NCBI GenBank assembly: GCA_958496175.1
Contig: OY292279.1
Coordinates: 7,130,001-7,194,000, forward strand
Source of the DNA: Sisyra terminalis
Lineage: Eukaryota > Arthropoda > Insecta > Neuroptera > Sisyridae
DNA length: 64,000 nt
Direction: 5' to 3'
The notes under the pieces are model-generated. The model was given only the letters and a program-made list of their open reading frames with translations. It did no database searches and was not told the origin of the DNA. Both the position numbers and the translations under genes were made by a program. This document shows, piece by piece, positions 41,501 to 48,834 of this stretch (its first letter is position 1; every line of letters starts with the position of its first letter).

Positions 41501-41852
41501 TGTTTCCAAGTCCCACCGAATAGCCGATAATGCTGAGGAAAAACTGCATTTTTCCACTCCATGCCGCGCGGTTTCCATCGCCTTCTTCAGCCCCGTCCTC
41601 GTCCACCATGCCCACACTACCGCCGTTGGCACTTGTTCGCGATACGATCGAACCGCGATTATTACCCCCTGACAGCACAATCGTCACCCCCTTTTGTTGT
41701 TGCGGCTGTTGCTGTTGTACATTGCCACCCCCGACACCGACGCCACCGCCACCCCCGACGCCGGCTGGCGGCATTAAAATGCTGTTGGGCCCACGCGGCG
41801 TATTCAGCGGGGCCAACTCGTGGCCGTTTCGCGGGTCAAATCGAGACCCCAT
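11356..41852 (-). CDS. SLC6 sodium-coupled transporter, SLC6A15/17-like (whole gene, spliced)
   Basis: This is a multi-exon gene for a plasma- or vesicle-membrane neutral amino acid transporter of the SLC6 family, closest by recalled motifs to vertebrate SLC6A17 (NTT4) and SLC6A15. Exons 1-6 encode residues 1-691; alternative last exons give 719 or 747 residues, normal for the branch. All twelve membrane segments are present: TM1 carries [10 protein letters not shown] (114-123), TM3 has LYYNVI, TM6 has [14 protein letters not shown]8 has LGLGS. The position of the monoamine-transporter Asp in TM1 is Gly114, as in amino acid carriers. Extracellular loop 2 keeps the Cys pair (216, 227) and a sequon (220), and loop 4 has sequons at 415 and 433. 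All junctions are GT/AG and phase-consistent. The start at 41852 is backed by an in-frame TGA at 41889-41891. Substrate is inferred from the subfamily, not shown. Introns carry many transposon copies, but no exon is broken. Confidence 0.93.
11765..11838. mobile_element. Partial MITE, family A, one end only
   Basis: CCCAAGGTTTATGAACTACA and about 50 further bases match the right arm of the element at 4-171 read in reverse, including AATGACGTCATAC. The opposite end is missing; the sequence changes directly into the family B element that follows. Confidence 0.6.
11839..12127 (+). mobile_element. Left-truncated MITE, family B
   Basis: It aligns with the right two thirds of the complete copy at 48487-48834. 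Shared landmarks are GTCAAAAAATTTTAAATTAA, a CACAGAAAGTGTGACACAGC block, and the terminus GTGACGTATTTTATGAATG. The left terminal repeat is absent, replaced by the family A fragment. Confidence 0.65.
13113..13199 (-). CDS. Transporter exon 7: alternative last exon, short C-terminus
   Basis: It lies 97 bases downstream of exon 6 in transcript direction. The acceptor is GTCCATAG, followed by 28 codons in phase 0 (starting [17 protein letters not shown]) and TAA. The last residues, DFEV, fit the hydrophobic-X-hydrophobic pattern of a class II PDZ-domain ligand; this is inference from the motif alone. Joined to exon 6 it gives a 719-residue protein. The alternative is that the exon is not used and the reading is chance, but the acceptor position and a 28-codon frame with little Lys/Asn/Ile bias argue for use. 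Confidence 0.75.
   Translation of the reverse strand, partial: EMTPDGPEPCITAVNTRKNKFTIGDFEV
13297..13660 (-). CDS. Transporter exon 6: TM11-TM12 and C-terminal start
   Basis: Encodes residues 571-691. The acceptor is CTTTTTAG; its first base completes Lys570. It opens with [14 protein letters not shown], the cytoplasmic loop typical of this branch, then TM11 ([18 protein letters not shown]), an extracellular turn with TYQAWV, and TM12 ([19 protein letters not shown]). The tail begins after LLRRF and ends MMADQD. The donor is GAT|GTAAGC in phase 0, so either last exon can follow without a frame change. Confidence 0.93.
13719..14228 (-). CDS. Transporter exon 5: loop 4, TM8-TM10
   Basis: Encodes residues 401-569, split codons at both ends. 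It begins in the large extracellular loop 4 with sequons NVT (415) and NNT (433), then [21 protein letters not shown]8 ([19 protein letters not shown]), TM9 and TM10 ending VVFIYGHE. The LGLGS motif has Gly where monoamine and GABA carriers have Asp next to the sodium-2 Ser, as I recall for SLC6A15/17. Acceptor ATTTTAG, donor GAA|GTAAAA, phase 2 to phase 2. Confidence 0.93.
14286..14527 (-). CDS. Transporter exon 4: TM6-TM7
   Basis: Encodes residues 320-399 and two bases of Asn400. TM6 reads [20 protein letters not shown]. Gln335 and Ser339 sit at the positions of two chloride ligands in mammalian relatives. TM7 follows after NNCVRD. Acceptor TTTTCCAG, donor GAAAA|GTAAAT. The join to exon 3 ([14 protein letters not shown]) matches family spacing, so no exon seems missing. 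Confidence 0.93.
14552..15470 (-). pseudogene. Degraded mariner transposase and right terminal repeat
   Basis: The piece sits in intron 3 of the transporter, same orientation. The minus strand gives [13 protein letters not shown], then HHDNAPAP (second catalytic Asp), then HPPYS and [19 protein letters not shown] (third Asp) and the ending [11 protein letters not shown], a mariner DD34D transposase. Frames are broken several times between 15045 and 15400. The N-terminal helix-turn-helix and first Asp are not found. A terminus CGAGGGCTGTTTGATAAGTA after TA at 14550 is the likely terminal repeat near the 3' end; the other end is missing. It is inactive. Confidence 0.85.
14603..14827. mobile_element. 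Palindromic MITE nested in the mariner 3' end
   Basis: Arms of about 76 bases (14603-14678 and 14751-14827) are near-perfect inverted copies, beginning GGCTCAAGTGTACTTTAGCA and running inward to TTAATTTAATTCGCGAT. The loop is about 72 bases and non-coding. It separates the mariner terminal repeat from the transposase end. No clear target duplication. Confidence 0.75.
16028..16360 (-). CDS. Transporter exon 3: loop 2, TM4-TM5
   Basis: Encodes residues 209-319, phase 0 at both ends. The second extracellular loop starts SPLPWSKCP and has Cys216 and Cys227, the conserved disulfide pair, with a sequon at Asn220. FWYRTTL and GGLKWW precede TM4; MKGIQSSGK is the cytoplasmic turn; TM5 contains [11 protein letters not shown]. 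Acceptor TTTTTGCAG, donor AAAG|GTAATC. The intron between exons 2 and 3 is only 55 bases. Confidence 0.94.
16416..16648 (-). CDS. Transporter exon 2: TM2-TM3
   Basis: Encodes residues 132-208, after two bases that complete Gly131. TM2 reads [20 protein letters not shown], followed by [16 protein letters not shown], the cytoplasmic signature of the SLC6A15/17 branch (others have GQ plus a different loop), then TM3 with [10 protein letters not shown]. Acceptor TTTTGCAG after a long T run, donor TTTCAG|GTATAA. Confidence 0.94.
16966..17582. repeat. Tandem direct duplication of about 307 bp
   Basis: The unit starting TTTGTAAATAAAATAAATCA and ending TGTTAACGTATATCAATGG at 17274 repeats immediately to about 17582, with scattered changes. 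Inside each unit AAGCTCTTATGAGCTT is a short palindrome. There is no open frame and no terminal repeat, so a simple local duplication is likely. Confidence 0.85.
18870..19075. promoter_or_regulatory. Less AT-rich island in intron 1
   Basis: Base composition shifts to near balance across about 200 bases between very AT-rich flanks. It contains ATTTGCAT (19040-19047), an octamer that POU factors bind. No open frame has a recognisable product and no terminal repeat is seen. It could be an intronic enhancer or an old element remnant. Confidence 0.25.
19320..19750 (+). mobile_element. Interspersed repeat with head CTAGCTGAACCCGGCAGA
   Basis: The head with GTTGTTTTGCC, and the tail with CAGCTAAATCAATG and a short TATAGATA end, resemble a widespread insect retroelement-tail family. 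The class is not assignable here. No coding region is seen. Confidence 0.5.
20804..21117 (+). mobile_element. Interspersed repeat, TAGCTGATCCCCGC family, copy 1
   Basis: The head TAGCTGATCCCCGCGACTTC and the tail segment CAAATCGGTCAAATAGTTTC, then AATCAAATCTTTCCTTTATA, match the copy at 28602-29575 in order. About 310 bp, non-coding. Probably a non-autonomous retroelement or LINE tail. Confidence 0.65.
24463..25168 (-). mobile_element. Non-autonomous hAT element, copy 1, with transposase remnant
   Basis: A 706-bp element with inverted ends CAGTGGCGTAGCTA and TAGCTACGCTACTG. It is flanked by a perfect 8-bp duplication GAAGTACA (24455-24462 and 25169-25176), diagnostic of hAT insertion. The minus strand keeps an open 89-codon frame (24764-25033) with [20 protein letters not shown], the hAT dimerisation segment at a transposase C-terminus. 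The catalytic core is absent, so it cannot move by itself. Confidence 0.88.
26783..26975 (-). ncRNA. Palindromic element with a hammerhead-like core
   Basis: Arms at 26783-26829 and 26929-26975 are near-complete inverted copies (outer end AATAAGAAGACAATTCAGGT). On the minus strand, between them, lies CTGATGA (26873-26879), one extra A, a six-pair stem GTTATG-ATA-CGTAAC, then GAAACGTTGCT. AGC before the first box can pair with GCT after the second, forming the inner stem I. Stem III is only ACGT, self-complementary. The order fits a type I hammerhead; activity is untested. Confidence 0.6.
27606..27646 (+). ncRNA. Hammerhead-like motif with palindromic stem III
   Basis: CTGAGGA (27609-27615) matches CTGANGA. 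An extra A follows, then a perfect six-pair stem GATTGC-TTG-GCAATC, then GAA and the eight-base palindrome ATACGTAT and C (27643). TCA before the first box can pair with TGG after the predicted cut. No long arms enclose it. Confidence 0.45.
28602..29575 (+). mobile_element. Interspersed repeat, TAGCTGATCCCCGC family, copy 2, interrupted
   Basis: The head (to about 28775) and tail (from about 29448) match copy 1 at 20804-21117, but some 670 bases separate them. Either another sequence inserted here or copy 1 is an internal deletion. The extra segment has CCTACCGTAGGTATACCTAC-like short palindromes near 28865 and no open frame. Confidence 0.6.
31208..32921. mobile_element. Composite foldback element, TA-flanked
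   Basis: The ends GCTGATTCAAAAAAAAT and its inverse are flanked by TA on both sides. The interior is two foldback units in series: arm forward 31208-31690, inverse to 32020, forward to 32380, inverse to 32921. Landmarks such as TCACGTTGGTGACAATATTT and CTTAGGACCTGTGA recur in each arm. There is no transposase. The TA flanks suggest mobilisation by a Tc1/mariner-type enzyme. Confidence 0.8.
35243..36250. mobile_element. Simple foldback element, same family, TA-flanked
   Basis: A single pair of arms of about 470 bases, GACTGATTCAAAAAAAATT to its inverse, with TA at 35241-35242 and 36251-36252. The centre holds AATTATTTTATTTTTAACAT. Arms share the landmarks of the composite copy, so this is the basic unit. 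Short open frames across the arms are by-products of the repeat. Confidence 0.82.
39339..41110. repeat. Large palindrome with tandem left arm
   Basis: The left side has two direct copies of a unit of about 360 bp (starts TGACGTAAAGAATTGCCACC at 39339 and its variant at 39699), with GGCGAGCTTTCTG blocks. The right side, 40735-41065, is an inverted copy of the second unit, reading AAAACTCGCCTTTACAAAG. Outer sequence flanking the centre (ACCAATATTATTTATTTTTT near 40100) also recurs inverted near 40725. No coding. Confidence 0.75.
40159..40698. mobile_element. TTA-flanked foldback element nested in the palindrome centre
   Basis: A 540-bp element with inverted ends CACCGGCAC and GTGCCGGTG and a TTA duplication at 40156-40158 and 40699-40701. 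Arms run about 200 bases, carrying GGGGTC and ACGTAGATTTATGTA landmarks. A three-base TTA duplication suits PIF/Harbinger elements; the CAC start would also allow a CACTA relative. No transposase seen. Confidence 0.7.
41462..41852 (-). CDS. Transporter exon 1: N-terminal tail and TM1
   Basis: Encodes residues 1-130 and the first base of Gly131. The cytoplasmic tail is low-complexity: a Gly-rich run (31-43), a Gln-rich run (46-53), then an acidic patch (84-92). TM1 starts at WSGKMQFF and contains [13 protein letters not shown], the unwound sodium and substrate site of SLC6 proteins. Start choice: ATG at 41852 with an in-frame TGA 13 codons before it. The exon is strongly GC-rich against its surroundings, as is common for insect first exons. 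Donor GGAG|GTACGG; reading past it gives a non-family tail. Confidence 0.93.
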
Positions 41853-42300
41853 TCCGTTTGTTGTCGATAGATTTTTCGAATGAAAGCTTCAATGTAAACT
41901 CGTTTCGTAGTACACTTCTTAGATGTTATTGATCTGTTCTCGTCTGCCAATGCTCTAAATTGACTGTTGGATATATCAATGGACGCATTAACTGTGTTGA
42001 ACTGAGACAATTATACATTACATCGTTGTGCATTAGACAGAAACACGCGTTAAACATTCTTCATTATCAAATTACCGCAAAAAAATTCCATGATACATAC
42101 TGTTTTTTTTTTTTATGTATAAATATTTTTCTAACGCGATACCAACCAATGTACGACTCGTCGGCTACTAAACGTAATTCGTGGTTAATCACACGCTCGA
42201 ATCAACCGTTCTCGATATTTTTGTATAAATAATAAACAATTTCTGCGTTCGTTTTTTCTTGGGTCATAAGAATGTATGTGCATAGCTCCGGACGCGTTCA
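41853..42300 (-). promoter_or_regulatory. Probable 5' UTR and proximal upstream region of the transporter
   Basis: Sequence upstream of the start codon is less AT-rich than beyond 42300. On the minus strand TCAGTT (42005-42000) fits the insect initiator consensus, but no TATA box or downstream element is placed convincingly. A non-coding upstream exon is possible. Confidence 0.3.
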
Positions 42301-42719
42301 ATTCAATTTCCTGGAACAAATAAAATTGTTTTATAAACATTTCCACTCATAAATTGTTACAAAGTTATTCAACAATGTTTTGGTACACAAATGAATGTTT
42401 TGATTGTCTATGGAAGTTATGTAACTAAATGAATTAGCAGTTATGATAAGTATGACTATGATAATTCCATTCGAGTTACGTCATAATTAATACCAACGTG
42501 GAACCTTCATCATTATTTCATTAGGGTTCATTAACATAATTCTTGATGCATTTCAAAATTGCACTAATTATAAACTATCAGCAAAGGAAAATGCTTAATA
42601 GTTAAAATTAACTTTTCCCTTCTATATTCGATAAATTAATCTATAGTACACAGAAATAATATCCATTTTACAATAAGCTCTCAATTATAATAAATTTCAT
42701 CTATTAATTTAACTTAAAA

Positions 42720-42770
42720 CTAGCCGATACCCGCAACTTCGTCATCACAACAACAAAATATATCAACAAT
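42720..42770 (+). mobile_element. Head fragment of a TAGCYGATMCCCGC-type repeat
   Basis: CTAGCCGATACCCGCAACTT resembles the heads of the repeats at 20804 and 28602. The similarity stops after about 30 bases, just before the ribozyme palindrome at 42777. Confidence 0.45.
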
Positions 42771-42776
42771 CTTAGT

Positions 42777-42903
42777 GGATAATAATATATATAAGTCTTT
42801 GAGATTCTGTATTATTACCTGATGATGACAGTCAAAAACTGTCGAAACGCGTCGTAATAAAGAAATTTAATTGAATCTCAAAGACTTATATATATTATTA
42901 TCC
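42777..42903 (+). ncRNA. Hammerhead-type ribozyme motif in a 31-bp perfect palindrome
   Basis: The arms 42777-42807 and 42873-42903 are exact inverted copies. Inside, TTATTAC (42812-42818) pairs with GTAATAA (42854-42860) as inner stem I. CTGATGA is at 42819-42825, one extra T follows, then stem II GACAG-TCAAAAA-CTGTC (42827-42843), then GAAA (42844-42847). Stem III is the self-complementary ACGCGT and the predicted cut is after C42853. All strictly conserved hammerhead core residues I can place are present. The extra base between A9 and stem II is atypical but has natural precedent. Stem III is too short to close well alone, so a dimeric hammerhead is likely. Class: Penelope-like or retrozyme relative by inference. 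Confidence 0.75.
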
Positions 42904-45111
42904 GTTAATTTATTGTGATTCAGAAGTAAATAAAATACTTATCAATGTTAAAAAATCTTAGTAACTGCTGAAAAATTTATTATTTAATATTTTGCACGAT
43001 CTGCATAGGGTTGCAATAAGTGCATTCAATCCATAAACAATCACATGTAAGCACTAGTCCCAGTAGATTAGTGCTGTATAAGTACAAAGATCTTTAATTT
43101 TAATTAAAAATATTGCCCATACCGAAAAGTTCCTTACTAATGCCCATAAAGGCATGTGTAGGTACAAATATCTTATAAATCTTCGATACTAATTTTTTAA
43201 CAAAAAATTTTTTGATTAAGTTTTCAGCACATAAGTAAGAACGGCATATGATAACACAAGCATAATATAATTAGTCATTGTAGCATTAAAAATAAATAAT
43301 AAACAAACTTTTTTTTAAAAATTTTAATGATTAAGTTCCAGCACAAATGTAAGAACGCCATATAACACAAACATAATCTAATTAGTCATTGTAGCGTTAA
43401 AAATAAATAATAAACAATTTTTTTTAAAAATATGTTCACATATGAATCATATGATAGTAATATTTTAATTAGTTTATTCTTGGAAGACAAATTCTTTATA
43501 CTTTACAATTTTTAAGTCTTTTGTGTTATTGAAAGTTTTAAGTAAAATTTAAACCGTTCATTTCTTTTTTGGGGTTGAAAACCAAGTAAAAAAAGTTTTC
43601 GAGGGTTGAAACAATTATGCTGGTACTTGGTTTATAAAAATCATAATTCTAGTTTTTTCGATTTCCCTAAGAAGTTTGAAAGTTCTCGATAATTTTGGAC
43701 TTTCATCGCTGAAATTGGGATTGGTGACTTTCTACGTTTATTTTCGAAACACAAAATATACTAAAACAAAAAGGAATAATTTATTTACATATTAAAAAAA
43801 TAATATCTTAAATCGGAGAAGTAAATTGCCATCAATGGAACTTATAACGGACAAAAAGATATTGAGCTTTATATGAATCTCTTAAAATTAAAATAAAGAT
43901 GAGGAAAGTTTAATATATTCTTTTTGAAAAATTATCAAAGCTTATATCTTAAAACATCATAAATATTTCAAAAATTTGTCTTTTGAAATCAAAAATAGTA
44001 TTATATTTAAGATACGAAAGCATTGAACTGATTTTTATCAAAAATTTAGGTGGATTAACATAGGGGTGCATACTGCATATCCCTGTATAAATGAATTCTT
44101 CTCAGTAATAAATTTTGTCAACAATTTTTCTTTTTCCCAATAATCTTTCAATGAAAAAATTAGTCCTAAAAAAGAACAAATATATACATTTTTTTCATAG
44201 AATTTAATGTACGTTTACCAGAAAAAATAAAGGTACCCTGCTTAAAAACATACCACAGTTTAAATAATAACACTTAAAACACGTTGGCATTTAAATATTC
44301 CACATATAATGAACATTTTTGAAATAGATATGGCTTAATAAACAATCATCGGATATTATTTTCAAGAAATTTTAAATATATTAATTGTTACTAATTTTAA
44401 CCGACCAAATCCAAACGATGTGGATAAGTGTTCAGGGTTTCAGTATAGTGGATAATAAATTAAATACTTATCAGTTCCAGTGTTTTTTTTTTTAATTTTA
44501 CTTAAAAATAATTTCCCAAACACAAGGTTACATTCGTCAAGTTTATTTTCGATAAAAATTCTATTTTTTTTTTTGAAATTTCAACACTTACAAATTCTAC
44601 AAAGGCAATTATAAATTCTTTATTACACTTAATTTTTCATTGTTGTTTTTTTTTTTTGAATATCTAACAATTAAAAGTATTGGAAGTGAAAAGGAAGATT
44701 CTTTTACATGTACTTTTAATTTCTTCTTTCAATCGTAATTCAATTGAGTTATTAATATAAGTATGAGTATCCAAAGTATGGATCTAATAAACGCTGTTAA
44801 GATAAAGGTAAAAAATTTGAAGATATTTTGAAGGTAATAAAAAAGTAATACTTAATAGCAGTTAGAGAAATTAAAGAATTGTAAAGTTGTCCCAAATATT
44901 GAATTTCTAGGAACACTAGTCATTTACCCCGGTGGATCCAGGGAAATGAAATCAAATTGCATATTGCAAAAGCCAGAACAACAATGAAACTAATGAAAAT
45001 AAAGAAAAGTGAATTCGTCGGGAAAAATACTAAAGTAAAACTAGCTAATTTCCTTATTTTTTCAGTTACCAAATACGCCTGGGAAACTTGATTCGTAAAA
45101 CAACCGACAAG

Positions 45112-45490
45112 CAAAAGATTCAAGCCTTGGAACTAAGGGTATGCACAATGTACATACAGATGCATACTGGGAGTCTCATCGATGGAAAAAATAATTAATA
45201 AATTCATCTTGCTAGAAATAAACATACTTATTAGACTTATAAGTAGAATAATCATGGTATACTTGTGATACTTCGGTCATATGGCTAAAAGAACTGAAGC
45301 AATGGAACTAGTGATAGTTGAAAAGAAAATACAAGGCAAATATATCAGAAGAAAATCCTCCAGATCATGGTCTAACCATCGGAAAGAGTTAACTAGCCAC
45401 GCATTGCCTGAAGTCATGCATAGAAGAGAAATATGGAAGGTAATATCATCAAATCCATGGGTTTCAAAACCCAGAGGAGAAATATTCTTG
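45112..45490 (+). pseudogene. RTE-like LINE C-terminal fragment
   Basis: KIQALELRVC at 45112 and, after breaks, YFGHMAKRTEAMELV, KIQGKYIRRKSSRSW and LPEVMHRREIWKVI follow the order of the C-terminal part of RTE-like reverse transcriptase proteins. There are stops between the blocks. No catalytic RT motif is in this piece. It ends close to the hAT insertion at 45540. Confidence 0.7.
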
Positions 45491-45539
45491 TAACCATAGT
45501 TTGAATCTTAAATTTTTCTTAAACTATTGGAGTTATAAA

Positions 45540-46250
45540 CAGTGGCGTAGCTACCAAGGGGCTAGGCGGGGTAGTGCCCTGAGGCCCTCAAACTCCGGGG
45601 GCCCCCAAATCCTTACCAGAAATCTCGATCAAACTGAACTTTTGGAAATCCAGTTGGAAGTTCACCAATTATGTAAGGAAATAATGAGCAAATATGGAGT
45701 GCTAAAATGCGACCTAACGAAAGTATTTCCAGCAATGTTATTATTCTTTACAATTCCTGTCACTTCTGCGGCAGCTGAAAGCTCATTTAGCAAATTAAAA
45801 ATAATAACAAATTATTTAAGAAATAATATGAGCCAAACTAGACTCCAATATTTATCGCTAATACCAATTGAAAACAAAATCGCATCAAGCCTGGATTTAA
45901 ACGAAGTCATTGATACTTTTGCGAAAACTAAAGCTGAGAAAAAATTGTAAATATAATTAATAGTTAGTCAGTTGGTAGGTCCGACCTTTATATAATAAAC
46001 CCTTGAATTTTCTCTATTTCGTTTTATTATGCGAACCTATACCTAGTATCCATTGTAATTTATGTTGTTACTGTTTAATATTTTGATTACCTGCCCTGCA
46101 GTGCACAAAAAAGAGCTTAAGTAGCTGAGCATTCTTAAAGTGTTTGTATATTTCATATTTTTATTTGATAAAACCTAATCAGTTTACATAGCATTCGGGT
46201 CCCAATTTTTAATTTACCCCAGAGCCCTTGGTTACCTAGCTACGCCACTG
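45540..46250 (+). mobile_element. Non-autonomous hAT element, copy 2, with transposase remnant
   Basis: A 711-bp sister of the element at 24463-25168, in opposite orientation. Ends are CAGTGGCGTAGCTA and TAGCTACGCCACTG; flanks GTTATAAA (45532-45539) and GCTATAAA (46251-46258) differ at one base. Its plus strand keeps the hAT C-terminal frame to 45950, with TSAAAESSFSKLKIITNYLR. The two copies differ at many codons, yet both frames stay open through this segment. Confidence 0.88.
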
Positions 46251-46258
46251 GCTATAAA

Positions 46259-48486
46259 TAAGGGATGCAACTCCGCTAGGTAAATTAAAACTTGAATAAG
46301 GCAACTAATATTACCAATAATTAATATAACTATAAGTAATAAGAATGCATATTACGTTGCATTAAAATATGTCAATCTAGTCCTTAATAATTTGAATGTT
46401 TTTAATAGTGATAAGTAGTAGTTGAAAAAAAATATTGGGAAATGGATTATAACTATTGAATAAGTAGCTGAGTACCTTTTTAGTTTATGTATAGTATTGT
46501 ATAATATATAGAAGTTGTAGTAAGTATATTTATTTTACCTTTATGGTTAGTATATAACTTTTAATTTTGAACCACATATATATTAATCAAATTTTTATAT
46601 TTAATTTGGTTAAAATAATTTGTAACTGTATTTTTATGGTGTGTAAGTACAAGTGCTATACATCTCTTTAGATTATTACCAGAAGTAAAATAAATAATAA
46701 TTTTCTCATTTTTAGAAACTATCGTTTAATTTCAAGCAATTTTTACAAGAGAGGAAAATTTGGAATACCATCTAATACTACTAAAATAAGAAATGGATTT
46801 TTTTTAAGAAAGTAAAAGTACGACCCAAGGTAATTAAAACTTTAAAAAAAGCGGTGAAAAAATTCAAAATAAAAAGGCAATTTACTGTCTAATTGATTTT
46901 TTTAAGTCCTCCTCTTAAAAAATTAACTTCCGTTAATGTTCGCATAATTTTATTCCTCCACTAGTTCAACGCGATGTTTAAAATTTCCAAGCGGTAAATT
47001 AGCATTTTGTGAGGATTTGGTTCAAAGGTTCTAAGAAATCTTAATTGGATACTTAAAATTCGAGCATGAAACGCTAGAAAAGATAACGCATTTTTTTCTT
47101 ACTTGAATAAGTCCACAGAAAAAATGTTTTTGATATCCGAAATTTTTGTGAATTCACTTTGATAATGCCGTCAGAGTTTTAATGAAAAAATTGTTTATAG
47201 GAAGCCGAAGATTTGACGCAACATTAAATAATTGAGATAGAAATTAGGTAATTATTTTTATTATTTAACTTTCTACTTATCAGTTCTTAAATTCATACTC
47301 TATCACAAACATACACATACATAAACACCGAATTCGATCAGCTCTAATTTAGGTTGACTAACGGCGAACAAATTGATTTTTAAATAAAATATCATCGTTG
47401 AAACTAATGCGCAATTAAAATATATTATTTTTTTCTGCGAAATTCATCGCTCATTGGCATTAAAATTCAATTCGATTTGTTCCGCATTTCATTCAGCAAA
47501 TATTAGAAAACAAGGGTTTCATGTTTGCAAAGGAAATGCAAATATGCCAATGTGGAAAAGCCAATCGTTTGAATCAAGAAATACATACAAAATTGAAATT
47601 GATTCACTTCAAAAGCAATTCATCACATGAAACACTTACAAATTAATATAAATATTTGAAAAACGCAAATGAATTCCATGATTTTGTGTTGTTGATGTAA
47701 AATTTGGAGTGTTGGATCTTTGATTAAGTTTGACAGTATCAAAAATATATCAAAAGAAATTGAAATATAAATAAAATCATTTGAAAGGAATGGCTAAGCA
47801 TTTACTTTTAAATGGGAAACTTTGATGCAAATTTGTAAAGAAAAACTTAGCTTTCATCGATTTTTTCAATAAACTTTACCTATTCCTTTTAATATCTTTA
47901 ACACCTTTTGCAGGCGAAAAGCTCAATTTTTTCCAATCAATGTATTATGTTGTTCCATAAATTCAATCATTTGGTGTAATATAAAATTTTGCCACAGAAA
48001 ATAACAAGCATGTCTTTTATATGGCATTTGGTCAGACTTGGTTTCATTTTATTGTCCATTTCTATGTAGACATCAGATAAAGCGGTTTTGATGCAGTTTT
48101 CAATTTTAGATAGAAGGATTTTTATGAAAGGCTTTAGTATATAAAGTACGTTGAGTTACGGAGAGAAATAAAATCGAGTTCCACCATTGAAGTAAATATA
48201 AAAGGCGAAGTTTAATCGTCGAAAATAAAATATTTTTAGAAAATAGTTTTCAATTCGATACGTATATTATTTGTTTATGAATGACCACCTAGAATTTTTC
48301 TCATAATAAAATTGATTCTTCAAATCCAAGGGTGGAAAAATAAGGAATGATAACTACTTGTACACTAAACTTGGAATTCATTTTTAGAATATCAGCCGTA
48401 AACCAACTCGAAAGTTTTTTGGTTGAAAAATATTAAGATTATTAACGGTTCTCAAATTTGAAACAATAATTAACGATTTTCTCTTC
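46259..48486. other. AT-rich DNA, nothing recognised
   Basis: No open frame of interest, no terminal repeats or palindromes noticed. Confidence 0.5.
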
Positions 48487-48834
48487 GGGGCCGTTCATAA
48501 AATACATTCGCATACAAGGGGGGAGGCGTTTTACTGAGTGTGACAGGAGGGGCGGGGGGTCTTCGGTAACGTGACGTTCGCCGTTTGTCAAAATATTTTA
48601 AATTAATATTTCTTTCAACTATTTTTCGTTATAAGTTATTATAAAAACTAAATAAATATTTTCAATTTTCAAAATTTGTGCACTTTTAATTGAAATTTAT
48701 CATACTCAGGAGGGGTCTTGGTTTTGTGACGAAATATTTCTAGAGGGGTCACAGAAAGTGTGACACAGCGTGACAATGGGGGGAGGGGGTCAGAAAAAGC
48801 ACATTTTAGCGTGACGTATTTTATGAACGGCCCC
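48487..48834. mobile_element. Complete MITE, family B
   Basis: A 348-bp element with inverted ends GGGGCCGTTCATAAAATAC and GTATTTTATGAACGGCCCC. TTC flanks both sides (48484-48486 and 48835-48837), a possible three-base duplication. GC-rich patches near each end contain GTGTGAC repeats. No transposase. A truncated copy is at 11839-12127. Confidence 0.75.

Noticed and set aside
41475..41932. Several plus-strand open frames, rich in Pro, Cys and Arg
   Set aside because: They are antisense readings of the GC-rich exon 1; the composition explains their length.
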